A DNA stretch of 56,497 nucleotides, taken from IMG/VR virus record IMGVR_UViG_3300044535_001837, positions 1-56,497 of that record, one strand, 5' to 3'. This document shows positions 17,781-24,737 of the stretch, piece after piece. This DNA comes from a virus. Position numbers and translations under genes: made by a program. The notes beneath the pieces are model-generated. The model was not told where the DNA came from and searched no databases. It saw only the letters and a list, made by a program, of their open reading frames with translations. Numbering within the stretch: position 1 is the first letter of the stretch; every line of letters starts with the position of its first letter.

Positions 17781-18515
17781 TTAATAAAGGGTTTCGTTTA
17801 TAAAATAGTTTTCAATATCCTCAGTCTTGTTAGGACCAAAGAACTTATGGTACACCTCCATCGCTCGTTCTACCTTTGCTTCACCACCTTTGATGAACTC
17901 CTCTGATGGTCTGAACAACCCTAGTTGTTGGGTTTCCTTGTCAATAACGTAGAAATAAAGAGGCTTTCCAAATAGTTGTTGGTAAATGTAGCACTGAGAG
18001 TCGTAGTTGTAGGACTTGGCAGACCATCTGAACTTGTTGATGTCAGATGTAGTCTTAAGATCTATTAGGAAATCCGAAGATACTATATCTGCCTTGGCTT
18101 TCCAATCCAATCCCTTGATCTTTCCAATGATAGGCTCTTCGTAAATGTTGCCATCCTTGTAGATGTCATCATAGAAAAGTATGTTGGACTTCATTACCCC
18201 TACTAGATCATGAATCTCATTGTACTCCTTAGTCAACAAGGCGAATGAAAGTCCGGTGTCCTCCAAGAACTTCTTATACTCCTTTGTATTACGAGTACTA
18301 ACATCCACGTGTGGTACATTCACCGCCTTCTCAGGCTCTAGAATTAGTTGATGGAATAGTCTACCCTCATGGAAGTGCTTGGAATCCTCTGATCGTGATC
18401 TAAATAACTTAGGGTTAGTAAGCAAGGAATAGATGTCAGAGTTGGAAAGGTAGTACTTACCCTTACCATTGTAGTACTCTTCATCGTCTCTTAGTTCTTC
18501 GATTATTGATTGCAT
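17781..18515 (-). CDS. RecB-like PD-(D/E)XK exonuclease, DUF3799-type (244 aa)
   Basis: Visible core: SNSDIYSLLTNP and GRLFHQLILEP near the N-terminus, then GLDWKAKADIVSSDFLIDLKTTSDI (Asp, then Asp-Leu-Lys) and YDSQCYIYQ (Gln-Tyr) in the second half. This is the arrangement of RecB-family and DUF3799 phage exonucleases. Such enzymes chew one strand of duplex ends to expose single strands for a partner annealing protein. The Sak-type gene overlaps it by 13 bases upstream and the SSB-like gene follows by one base, forming a three-gene recombination cassette. Confidence 0.75.
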   Translation of the reverse strand: MQSIIEELRDDEEYYNGKGKYYLSNSDIYSLLTNPKLFRSRSEDSKHFHEGRLFHQLILEPEKAVNVPHVDVSTRNTKEYKKFLEDTGLSFALLTKEYNEIHDLVGVMKSNILFYDDIYKDGNIYEEPIIGKIKGLDWKAKADIVSSDFLIDLKTTSDINKFRWSAKSYNYDSQCYIYQQLFGKPLYFYVIDKETQQLGLFRPSEEFIKGGEAKVERAMEVYHKFFGPNKTEDIENYFINETLY

Positions 18516-19150
18516 AGAGTAGATAGTTCTTTTTTAAGTTCACTTGAGATTTTGTACTTAACACCTAGTCTATTTACAAGAGCATCAATACCCTGTGCTT
18601 TGTTAGACTGCACAAAGTTCACAACCTTTTCCCACTCCGGAGTATCCTTCTTCAATTCAATTAAAGAATCTTTCTTCAAAGGCTCCGGCTTTGGTGTTGG
18701 TTCTGACTCCGGAAGATCCTCTCCGGCATAGATGTAGATACCCAATCCAAACATGGCTAGGTTCTTTACCAAGCATCGCATCATTGTCTTGTTGATGTCG
18801 AATGTTGTGGCTGCAGATACGGTCTTTTCTACCTCTACCTTTCTTCCGTTCTCCCACTTTGTACCCTTGTAGGTATAAGATTGCTTCTTCATGCTTTTGT
18901 TAGCACCATCCATTACCGGCAACCACATCTCCAAGGTCTGACCCTCGATGGTTACTTCGCTATGGCACATGAATCCAAGGTCATCATCGTATTCTGTAGG
19001 CAGAATCTTATAAGATGCATCCGGACATTCCTTCTTAGTTACAGACCATGCCCATGCCCATGATAGGTAGGTTAGGTTGTCCTTCTTTTCAACGTGATCA
19101 TTTACATTGATCGCTGATAGTCTTTCGAATACTGATTTTTTTGCTGTCAT
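18503..19150 (-). CDS. Single-strand annealing protein, Sak/DUF1071 family (215 aa)
   Basis: Residues about 8-130 match the DUF1071 pattern: INVNDHVEKKDNLTYLSWAWAW, a HSEVTIEGQTLEMWLPVMDG strand pair, and DINKTMMRCLVKNLAMFGLG. This is the Rad52/Sak-like annealing fold used for phage recombination. A Pro/Lys-rich linker (PTPKPEPLKK) leads to a C-terminal helical tail. It is coupled to the exonuclease gene and acts with it to repair and recombine phage DNA. Confidence 0.8.
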   Translation of the reverse strand: MTAKKSVFERLSAINVNDHVEKKDNLTYLSWAWAWSVTKKECPDASYKILPTEYDDDLGFMCHSEVTIEGQTLEMWLPVMDGANKSMKKQSYTYKGTKWENGRKVEVEKTVSAATTFDINKTMMRCLVKNLAMFGLGIYIYAGEDLPESEPTPKPEPLKKDSLIELKKDTPEWEKVVNFVQSNKAQGIDALVNRLGVKYKISSELKKELSTLCNQ

Positions 19151-19437
19151 TTTTCTAGGTTTTTAATTAGTTGTTTGTAATCGGGATCTGTATTTAATTT
19201 ATGTTCAATCATTTTTATGCCATGGATAATTGACGAATGTCCTATCGAATATCCATTGGCCTCCATGTACATCTGTATATACCCTACAGATATGTTCCTC
19301 TGAAAGCATAGGTAGTATAGCATGTGTCTAGCATCAACTACTTCTCTCTTTTTATTCTTTGAAAAGATCCAATCCCTTGGGATCGAATAGAGATTTATAA
19401 TGTTGTTTAAGTACTTGTTGAAGAATTCAATTTTCAT
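19147..19437 (-). CDS. Stand-alone DnaA domain IV (origin-binding helix-turn-helix) protein (96 aa)
   Basis: The whole protein corresponds to the C-terminal DNA-binding domain of the bacterial initiator DnaA: VVDARHMLYYLC (34-44), the helix NISVGYIQMYM, then GYSIGHSSIIHGIKMIEHKL (63-81, in place of DHSTVLHA..KI), ending TDPDYKQLI. Full-length DnaA is about 450-470 residues with an AAA+ ATPase, which is entirely absent here. The 20-residue N-terminal extension is hydrophobic and helical. It overlaps the annealing-protein start by 4 bases. It could recognise DnaA boxes in phage or host DNA, recruiting or blocking host DnaA. Confidence 0.8.
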   Translation of the reverse strand: MKIEFFNKYLNNIINLYSIPRDWIFSKNKKREVVDARHMLYYLCFQRNISVGYIQMYMEANGYSIGHSSIIHGIKMIEHKLNTDPDYKQLIKNLEK

Positions 19438-19440
19438 TTT

Positions 19441-19632
19441 TTAAATGTTGCTAATTAGTAGAATGTAAACTAGGAATAGTGTAATCATTACACCGAAACT
19501 GATCATGTCAATAATGATCTTCTGTTTGCTAGATGCATCATCATATTTTCTACCGAATACTAATTCGGTAATCAGAATATTGACTGCCACCACTAGGAAA
19601 GCAATGACAATCATGGCTATGAAATCACTCAT
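19441..19632 (-). CDS. Small two-span membrane protein (63 aa)
   Basis: Two hydrophobic segments (about 4-24 and 43-62) flank a polar loop GRKYDDASSKQK. It is coupled by ATGA to the next upstream gene. It is in the early block, far from the lysis genes, so an early membrane function such as superinfection exclusion or host-membrane modification is more likely than a holin, but this is a guess. Confidence 0.6.
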   Translation of the reverse strand: MSDFIAMIVIAFLVVAVNILITELVFGRKYDDASSKQKIIIDMISFGVMITLFLVYILLISNI

Positions 19633-19904
19633 AACCTTCTGATGATCTCTTCAATTATTGCAGATTCAATATCTGATGTTGGCACACAATCTACAGGCAT
19701 GCCACTCTCCCTATCCGCCTTTGCTAGTTGGATGGTACCTAGTATGTTGATAGTGGTCTCACTATCACCCATGTATTCCCAATCGGATTCCTCTCCGGAG
19801 GTAACAACCTCGTAACTTCCGATCCAAAAATAGTCTTCGTCATCAATGCTGAATTCAAGTTCCTCATTGATAAAGACTTCGCTGTCGCTGAATTCTTTTC
19901 CCAT
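19629..19904 (-). CDS. Acidic early protein, unknown (91 aa)
   Basis: Very acidic first half (SDSEVFINEELEFSIDDEDYFWIG), beta-type, followed by a helical C-terminus (ESAIIEEIIRRL). Strong negative charge would suit a nucleic-acid mimic or an inhibitor, but there is no recognised motif. A near-consensus TATATTG sits a short distance upstream on the minus strand. Confidence 0.6.
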   Translation of the reverse strand: MGKEFSDSEVFINEELEFSIDDEDYFWIGSYEVVTSGEESDWEYMGDSETTINILGTIQLAKADRESGMPVDCVPTSDIESAIIEEIIRRL

Positions 19905-19952
19905 TAGATTTGATTTAAATTTGATACAATATAAGACAAATAATAAACAATA

Positions 19953-20099
19953 TCAATCTTTTTTTGCAAAAACTCTTCGTCTATTTAACCAATGATGTTC
20001 ATTGCAGATCCGGTCTATGGCCTCCCACTTTGTGGTGCACATTATCCTTGCGTACAAACTACCGCAGTAGTATACATTAAACATTCGCTTCGCTTCCAT
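19953..20099 (-). CDS. Small early protein (48 aa)
   Basis: MEAKRMFNVYYCGSLYARIMC... with KWEAIDRICNEHHWLNRRRVF. The pattern of a beta strand pair followed by EAIDR recurs in tiny phage early proteins. It overlaps the upstream gene by 23 bases, or 8 if the start is Met6 (20084). Function unknown. Confidence 0.55.
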   Translation of the reverse strand: MEAKRMFNVYYCGSLYARIMCTTKWEAIDRICNEHHWLNRRRVFAKKD

Positions 20100-20271
20100 G
20101 ACTTAACTTTGCTTCGGATCCATACCTTACTTCCCTAGGGCATGGATAAACCTTGAATAAAGTATCAATTGCTTTTACAAACTTCTCCTTGCTTTTGTCA
20201 TCTAGGTATAGCAGTCTGTCATTAATTCCATGTACCAATCTGTACATTTCTATTCTTCCTTCTAGTGTCAT
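20077..20271 (-). CDS. Small early protein (64 aa)
   Basis: MTLEGRIEMYRLVHGINDRL..., a helical and basic protein. The C-terminus contains a short repeat (RYGSEAKLSHGSEANV). It is ATGA-coupled to the 136-residue gene upstream. No recognised family. Confidence 0.55.
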   Translation of the reverse strand: MTLEGRIEMYRLVHGINDRLLYLDDKSKEKFVKAIDTLFKVYPCPREVRYGSEAKLSHGSEANV

Positions 20272-20678
20272 TTCAGTTTATCTTTTACAAATTCAATAAT
20301 AGTATCAACCCAATCCCCATTCCATTCCCTTCCGGCATAGGTATTCTCAAACTCGTTGGTAAAGTCTATGCCTAATGCGTATAGTCCACCCATACCTTCA
20401 GTATCTATTACATTTTCTAGTCTAGATGTCATAGTATCATTGTTGATCATGGCATGGATCGTGCATACGATCTCGTGGTGGGTCTCTGCCCAATCTCTGA
20501 ACCCATTTTTCAGTACGCCTTTTGACTTCTTGGATGCTAACTGATCTAGTATGTTTGATACTAGCGTATACTCTAATTGAGTTACATTCTGTGGCAGATA
20601 CAACGCATCTGTCACCGCTTGGTAGGTGTGATCAAGATCAATTTCCTCCGGTACATTTACTTCGATTGTAATTTTCAT
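20268..20678 (-). CDS. Early protein, unknown (136 aa)
   Basis: Opens with a beta strand MKITIEVNVPEEIDLDHTYQ and continues helical (NVTQLEYTLVSNILDQLA). It contains FRDWAETHHEIVCTIHAMINN and ends DTIIEFVKDKLK. One of the larger members of the early block. Overlaps both neighbours by 4 bases. No function assigned. Confidence 0.6.
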   Translation of the reverse strand: MKITIEVNVPEEIDLDHTYQAVTDALYLPQNVTQLEYTLVSNILDQLASKKSKGVLKNGFRDWAETHHEIVCTIHAMINNDTMTSRLENVIDTEGMGGLYALGIDFTNEFENTYAGREWNGDWVDTIIEFVKDKLK

Positions 20679-20896
20679 AGTTGAATTGTTATGGTGTCAC
20701 TTAAATTTGATTTTATAGTTCTGCTTGGATATGCATCTTCCAATGCAAGTAGGTAGTCCTCTATGGAATAATTCATTTCATCTGCCTCGATCGCCATTGG
20801 ACCGACCACCTTTTTAATTTGTTCTTCGGATAGGGTGGTGTACAAAGTACATTGATCCCCATCCCATGTCCCGATCTTTAATTTAAATACATTCAT
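20675..20896 (-). CDS. Early protein, paralogue of 21887-22108 (73 aa)
   Basis: Shares with the 73-residue protein at 21887-22108 a strand ending in a Trp motif (GTWDGDQ versus TAWEEED), the core LSEEQIKKVVGP versus LTEDQIIGVMKP, and an acidic Y...D....LE.AY segment. The pair evidently arose by duplication within the early block. Function unknown. Confidence 0.6.
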   Translation of the reverse strand: MNVFKLKIGTWDGDQCTLYTTLSEEQIKKVVGPMAIEADEMNYSIEDYLLALEDAYPSRTIKSNLSDTITIQL

Positions 20897-21336
20897 CTTC
20901 CGTGATTTTTTCCTTGTAAATCTTTCTTACTTACTATTAAATTGATGTTGTCTACCTCTCGCTTATGTTTTTGCTTTGTATTTGAAAGTGCATCTTGTAA
21001 TGATTTATTGAGGGGTATTTTTTTAGTCTTGTACCACTTGATTAATTTTAATATCTCTTGATAAGACATCTCATTATATTTATTTTTAATATCCCCAAAC
21101 AAAATATCTTTCCAATGTGGTAATTTACTTGGCTTATCTATTTCAATAAAGTTTGGATATTTATCTTGTAAAATTTCAAGTACCTCTTGATTAAATGATA
21201 TCTTCTCTTGTTCGTAGTAAGTCCTAAGAACCATGAATGGCTTATCATTAATCAACTTTTCAATCGTCCAATTAGGATCGCTATAAAAGAACGCCTTACT
21301 CTTTAGCGTTAATATCCTTAGTCTAGTAATGTCCAT
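20893..21336 (-). CDS. Basic helical early protein, unknown (147 aa)
   Basis: Contains KLPHWKDILFGDIKNKYNEM and several Lys-rich helices, ending KKDLQGKNHGR. The net positive charge suggests nucleic-acid contact. Overlaps its neighbours by 4 and 14 bases. No recognised domain. Confidence 0.55.
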   Translation of the reverse strand: MDITRLRILTLKSKAFFYSDPNWTIEKLINDKPFMVLRTYYEQEKISFNQEVLEILQDKYPNFIEIDKPSKLPHWKDILFGDIKNKYNEMSYQEILKLIKWYKTKKIPLNKSLQDALSNTKQKHKREVDNINLIVSKKDLQGKNHGR

Positions 21337-21484
21337 CGCTTTCTATTAAGTTTGAGAAAGTAGCAACAATAAACTGCTCGTAGGTTATTAGCCTATCTTT
21401 TTTGGGGATACTTTTGTATGCTTTCTTTAGATCCTTTTCGAACCTAGTAACGAATTCATACATCATTTGCATTTCCTTCTCCAT
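21323..21484 (-). CDS. Small helical early protein (53 aa)
   Basis: MEKEMQMMYEFVTRFEKDLK... with IPKKDRLITYEQFIVATFSNL. The frame fills the gap between the two flanking early genes, overlapping them by 14 and 22 bases. Internal Met5, Met7 or Met8 would shorten the upstream overlap. Confidence 0.55.
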   Translation of the reverse strand: MEKEMQMMYEFVTRFEKDLKKAYKSIPKKDRLITYEQFIVATFSNLIESDGHY

Positions 21485-21678
21485 TCCTGTACAATTTTAG
21501 TCGCTTCGAATAATGCATCTGCAGATTCACCCATACCCATGTCCTCATTGGCCATGATCCATTGGTAGATATCATCTACCAACATCTGATCTTGATCCTC
21601 ACGGATCTCCTTGAGTCGCTTCACTTCGCTCCTTAGGAAATCATTTTCTAGTCCTTCAATTGATAGTCCCATATTCAT
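21463..21678 (-). CDS. Acidic helical early protein (71 aa)
   Basis: Almost wholly helical (LENDFLRSEVKRLKEIREDQ, VDDIYQWIMANEDMG), ending ATKIVQEWRRKCK. ATGA-coupled to the upstream gene. Function unknown. Confidence 0.6.
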   Translation of the reverse strand: MNMGLSIEGLENDFLRSEVKRLKEIREDQDQMLVDDIYQWIMANEDMGMGESADALFEATKIVQEWRRKCK

Positions 21679-21887
21679 TTATTGATCATGAATTCGTTCT
21701 TAATAACAGGAAACTTCTTTAGGTCATCCTTGGTCACCAACCCCATGATTAAATAAACTTCGGGGTTACGTGTAGTTCTAGCCTTGAACTCATTGGTGTT
21801 AAGCAATTCGTTCCACTCATTTGCAATTTCAATTGCATCCGGTTCTTTGCCTACGTAGTAGGTCTGTACTTCGATAGTTCTTTCCAT
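21675..21887 (-). CDS. Early protein, unknown (70 aa)
   Basis: Beta-strand opening RTIEVQTYYVGKEPDAIEIA, a helix, then a second strand NPEVYLIMGLVTKDDLKKF, suggesting a compact alpha/beta fold. Overlaps its downstream neighbour by 4 bases and meets the upstream stop by one base. Confidence 0.6.
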   Translation of the reverse strand: MERTIEVQTYYVGKEPDAIEIANEWNELLNTNEFKARTTRNPEVYLIMGLVTKDDLKKFPVIKNEFMINK

Positions 21888-22108
21888 TAGATTATAATTT
21901 TTGAGGGTATTACTTCTATGATCTGATTATTTTGGTATACATATTCAAGTTCGTCAACTAGATCAGCATTGGTGTAATCTTCGTCCAAGTCACGCTTACG
22001 TTCCACAAATGGCTTCATTACTCCAATTATCTGATCCTCTGTTAAGTCAGTTAGGATTATAAAATCCTCCTCCTCCCATGCAGTGGTGTTTATTCTGTAT
22101 GCTTTCAT
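21887..22108 (-). CDS. Early protein, paralogue of 20675-20896 (73 aa)
   Basis: Same length and core as the 20675 gene: a beta strand with a Trp-acidic turn, LTDLTEDQIIGVMKPF, and the acidic helix NADLVDELEYVYQ. The two copies are separated by four unrelated small genes, so they are not a simple tandem. Confidence 0.6.
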   Translation of the reverse strand: MKAYRINTTAWEEEDFIILTDLTEDQIIGVMKPFVERKRDLDEDYTNADLVDELEYVYQNNQIIEVIPSKIII

Positions 22109-22113
22109 GATCT

Positions 22114-22398
22114 TTATTCTGCATAAGACATGTCATATCCTAACTCCTTTAACTTATCGATGATCGATGTAAGCAAGGAATATACCCCATCGTAATCGAC
22201 TAATTTATTCCCTTCAAACCATAGTCCGCCCTCCGCATACCAATCATCCCCTCCGGTCTCTATGTCATAAAGTTCAAAGTATCCATAGTCATCATCCACA
22301 TTTATGGTGATATGTAGTACAACATTATCCTCGTCTTTAATTATCCCAAAACTATTTTCAAGGGCCAAATTTTCTGTTACTTCGAATTCAATTTTCAT
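22114..22398 (-). CDS. Conserved acidic phage protein (94 aa)
   Basis: The start at 22398 (MKIEFEVTENLALENSFG) is preferred over an upstream ATG at 22434, which would overlap the previous gene by 32 bases. The segment DDDYGYFELYDIETGGDDWY, then AEGGLWFEGNKLVDYDGV, is a recognisable signature of a small beta-rich family in phages. Function unknown. Confidence 0.65.
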   Translation of the reverse strand: MKIEFEVTENLALENSFGIIKDEDNVVLHITINVDDDYGYFELYDIETGGDDWYAEGGLWFEGNKLVDYDGVYSLLTSIIDKLKELGYDMSYAE

Positions 22399-22402
22399 GT
22401 TA

Positions 22403-22669
22403 TTAGTTATTAGATAGGTTATTAAATGCATCATTAAATGGCTCGAATCCTTCCACTAGATCCATAAGATTTCTAGTGGCAAGCAGTAGGATAATTTTGT
22501 AGTCCACAGTACTATGGATCATTTCACTTATTCTACTTACCTTTTGTTCCCCTCTATCCATTGAGATAGTTAGGACCGCTGCTAACTGCGAAGCATATTC
22601 ATGTTGACTCACGTCCAATGCCCCCACTAGGGACTCCGCATCATGGTTAAATTTCATTTTATCTTTCAT
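22403..22669 (-). CDS. Helical early protein (88 aa)
   Basis: MKDKMKFNHDAESLVGALDV..., helical with LAAVLTISMDRGEQKVSRIS. It resembles no family I know. Follows its upstream neighbour with an 11-base overlap. Unknown function. Confidence 0.55.
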   Translation of the reverse strand: MKDKMKFNHDAESLVGALDVSQHEYASQLAAVLTISMDRGEQKVSRISEMIHSTVDYKIILLLATRNLMDLVEGFEPFNDAFNNLSNN

Positions 22670-23033
22670 GTCTCTTTATTTTTAGTACTCTATATGCGAA
22701 AAATCCGTATTTATTATCCAATTCAATATAGTTTGAATCTTGATCTGCTATCCTAGTTACTTCAAGTACTTCACCCCTTCTAGGTGGATCCCCCACTAGG
22801 GACACGTCATCTAGGACCACTACCAAGTCCCCAATTTGTATGTGATTTCCATCTGAATCTAAAGCATGGAGAGTAGATTCCAATGATTCTGTGATGTCTA
22901 AAATATCACCATCATCCGACCATTTTTCTAGTATTATCCGGAGGATTTCCACATCATCGAATAGTCTAGAAATATTATTAAAGTTTTTAATGACATCAAT
23001 TGAATGTCCGTTTCTATTATCTAATTGTATCAT
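22659..23033 (-). CDS. Early protein with SH3-like beta domain (124 aa)
   Basis: The start at 23033 (MIQLDNRNGHSIDVI) follows the upstream stop at 23038 closely; a longer frame to 23120 would run 83 bases into that gene. The C-terminal half (IQIGDLVVVLDDVSLVG, RRGEVLEVTRIAD, YGFFAYRVLKI) has the strand pattern of a KOW/SH3-like barrel. Function unknown. Confidence 0.6.
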   Translation of the reverse strand: MIQLDNRNGHSIDVIKNFNNISRLFDDVEILRIILEKWSDDGDILDITESLESTLHALDSDGNHIQIGDLVVVLDDVSLVGDPPRRGEVLEVTRIADQDSNYIELDNKYGFFAYRVLKIKRHER

Positions 23034-23037
23034 GATT

Positions 23038-23250
23038 TTATTTTGTTTTTTCAATTGCTTTTGATATTTCTTTTTGAATTTTAATAGGTAATCCGGCAAC
23101 ACAATGCCACATATGTCCATGTCTTAATTTAAATCCATCATTTACAATATCTACCAATGTAGTATAGTGATATACAATATCTAATGGTTCTACAGGGCAC
23201 TCATTTTTAAAGTCCCAAATGATGTAATCTTGTTTGCTAATATTTTTCAT
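23038..23250 (-). CDS. Small early protein (70 aa)
   Basis: MKNISKQDYIIWDFKNECPV... with a central GFKLRHGHMWHCVAGLPIKI region rich in His and Cys. No recognised motif. Spacing to both neighbours is a few bases. Confidence 0.55.
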   Translation of the reverse strand: MKNISKQDYIIWDFKNECPVEPLDIVYHYTTLVDIVNDGFKLRHGHMWHCVAGLPIKIQKEISKAIEKTK

Positions 23251-23251
23251 G

Positions 23252-23485
23252 TTATTTTTTCATTTGTTGTATAAACATTCCGGTTATCTTATCCTCTAAG
23301 GTGTAATCATTTGTGTCCGTATCTTTAGATAGATCCCCGATCACCTTGGTACCTATTACTTTTACCCGATCTTGATTTCGATCCATAAATCTTAGCCAAT
23401 TTTCTAGATGCTTATCATCTTTAAAATCCCTAGTTTGTGCGAAGGATCCGCCGTAGATCCCTCGCATGTATATGACCGCCTTCAT
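23252..23485 (-). CDS. Small early protein (77 aa)
   Basis: MKAVIYMRGIYGGSFAQTRD... with WLRFMDRNQDRVKVIGTKVI. An alpha/beta protein of unknown role. It ends two bases before the next gene. Confidence 0.55.
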   Translation of the reverse strand: MKAVIYMRGIYGGSFAQTRDFKDDKHLENWLRFMDRNQDRVKVIGTKVIGDLSKDTDTNDYTLEDKITGMFIQQMKK

Positions 23486-23487
23486 TT

Positions 23488-23661
23488 TTAGTATGGCAAA
23501 ATATCAAAAATGTAATCCGGTTCTAGTCCGTAGTCCCATAGCAGTTCCTCCGGATCCGCACCTTCTAGGACCTCCGACCGCATGTCTTGAATGATCTCAA
23601 TCGCTTCGCTTTTGTCATGGCCTTGGTTAATCAAGGCCCTAAATAAATCTAGTTTTTCCAT
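23488..23661 (-). CDS. Small acidic protein of the LEPDYIFD type (57 aa)
   Basis: MEKLDLFRALINQGHDKSEA... followed by VLEGADPEELLWDYGLEPDY. The tail GxDPEELLxxYGLEPDYIFDIL is a signature I recognise from small phage proteins. It fills the space between two flanking genes exactly, with gaps of 2 and 4 bases. Confidence 0.65.
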   Translation of the reverse strand: MEKLDLFRALINQGHDKSEAIEIIQDMRSEVLEGADPEELLWDYGLEPDYIFDILPY

Positions 23662-23665
23662 GGTT

Positions 23666-23875
23666 TTATTTTATATATATGTAGGATCTTTTTTCGTTAA
23701 ATATTTTACTTAAACTTTTTACCTCTTTTTCAAAATCAAAATTCTGAATACATTCCCACGAAAATTCCTCTATCCGGCTGGAATTATCTTTGTAAAATTT
23801 TAGCCTATTTTTTTTGGCTTTTGTATGGCCCTTAATGGCCTTAATTTTTTCGAGTACGTACGTAGTTTTTTCCAT
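23666..23875 (-). CDS. Basic early protein (69 aa)
   Basis: Lys-rich and helical (KIKAIKGHTKAKKNRLKFYK), ending SKIFNEKRSYIYIK. It lies just downstream of a palindromic terminator-like element and may be transcribed by read-through. Function unknown. Confidence 0.5.
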   Translation of the reverse strand: MEKTTYVLEKIKAIKGHTKAKKNRLKFYKDNSSRIEEFSWECIQNFDFEKEVKSLSKIFNEKRSYIYIK

Positions 23876-23894
23876 AGTTTTTTAAAGTTTTAAA

Positions 23895-23921
23895 GATCCC
23901 TCCGGATATCCGGAGGGGATC
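23895..23921 (-). terminator. Near-perfect palindrome, probable terminator of the Gp88-family gene
   Basis: The core CCTCCGGATATCCGGAGG (23899-23916) is an exact 18-base palindrome, extended to GATCC...GGATC arms with one bulged base. It begins 6 bases after the stop of the leftward gene at 23927. The T-tract that follows on the minus strand is weak (ATCTTTAAAAC), so termination may be partial, or the site could bind a dimeric protein. Confidence 0.55.
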
Positions 23922-23926
23922 CGGTT

Positions 23927-24553
23927 TTAGTGTATCAATAAGCCTATCTTATTATTTTCAGTGACCCATTTGGTCGCATTTAGATCCAAATAACTTGAAT
24001 CAAAATAACCTTCCAAGGTCATTTGGTCCATGCTTTTAAAGATCTTTGAATGACGTTCCTTACTTTGGTCGATCAATTCGTCATTTTTCGAACCTAGGCT
24101 AAAAATTAGGTCGAAATTATCCGGCAAAATATATTTACCCCTAATAAATGAATGGCTTTTGGTGTAGGCATAAAACCGGACCGCCGGATTATTTTCGGCG
24201 ATCTTTACCCATTTTTCAAAGTAGGCCGGCGAATAAAAATCACCGGAGTCATGGATCCGGACGTAAATTTGTTTTTTACTTTTTACCTTCGAAAGTTCGT
24301 CGGTAATTAGGTCGACGAAATTATCTTTTTTGCTAGCCTCATATCGATCACTCAAAGCACGTTCCACGTTCCCAAATCGATACATGCCTTTTTTAGCATA
24401 GCAAAGGGATAAACATGATCCGGCAAAAGGGCACGTAATTTTTCCGGTCCTTTTGTCATTACCGGCAGGAATTGAAAAATTGAAAATAGTCACGCCAAAT
24501 TCGGCCGCCGTTTTTTTAAGTTTGGTGTTACCCGATCCCAATAAATTTTTCAT
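23927..24553 (-). CDS. Gp88-family phage protein (208 aa)
   Basis: Two hallmark blocks are present: a Cys cluster CPFAGSCLSLCYAKKG (about 41-56) and RIHDSGDFYS followed by YFEKWVKIAENNP and FYAYTKS. These define the mycobacteriophage-type 'gene product 88' family, whose biochemical role is not established; the conserved Cys, His and Asp suggest metal binding. Length is slightly below the usual 220-250 residues. Codons are richer in CCG/CGG than in late genes. It is followed by a palindromic terminator-like site. Confidence 0.75.
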   Translation of the reverse strand: MKNLLGSGNTKLKKTAAEFGVTIFNFSIPAGNDKRTGKITCPFAGSCLSLCYAKKGMYRFGNVERALSDRYEASKKDNFVDLITDELSKVKSKKQIYVRIHDSGDFYSPAYFEKWVKIAENNPAVRFYAYTKSHSFIRGKYILPDNFDLIFSLGSKNDELIDQSKERHSKIFKSMDQMTLEGYFDSSYLDLNATKWVTENNKIGLLIH

Positions 24554-24590
24554 GGTTTTTTTTGTTTAAGATTTAAATTAATTTAATTGA

Positions 24591-24632
24591 TCCGGCAAGG
24601 GGATTCGAACCCCTTTTTTATCCAATGCCGGA
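24591..24632 (-). ncRNA. tRNA-like minihelix (acceptor stem plus T-arm only)
   Basis: Read leftward: TCCGGCA (24632-24626), an 11-base TTGGATAAAAA linker, AGGGG-TTCGAAT-CCCCT, then TGCCGGA (24597-24591). The 7-bp acceptor and 5-bp T-stem are perfect and the T-loop is the canonical TTCGAAT, but the D-arm and anticodon arm are absent, so it cannot be a decoding tRNA. On the plus strand the outer stem is followed by a T-run, so the same DNA could act as a terminator in that direction. It lies between two leftward genes and would be part of their transcript, where RNase P or RNase Z might recognise it. Confidence 0.6.
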
Positions 24633-24639
24633 TTTTTTT

Positions 24640-24732
24640 TTACTTCATTAAATGAAGGCCAAACATGTACCCCAAGATAAAAATGGGACTTAAGGCGATA
24701 ATGGTCCAAATAAATAAAATTAGTTTTTTCAT
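24640..24732 (-). CDS. Single-span membrane micropeptide (30 aa)
   Basis: MKKLILFIWTIIALSPIFIL... is a Lys-anchored hydrophobic helix with a short tail ending HLMK. A second tiny membrane peptide follows upstream in the operon. Coding status rests on the intact frame, amphiphilic composition and the fit between neighbours. Confidence 0.45.
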   Translation of the reverse strand: MKKLILFIWTIIALSPIFILGYMFGLHLMK

Positions 24733-24737
24733 GGTTT

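Noticed and set aside
18657-18857. Second leftward frame within the Sak/DUF1071 gene
   Set aside because: It is a shifted frame inside a well-supported gene and gives Arg/Gly-rich nonsense.
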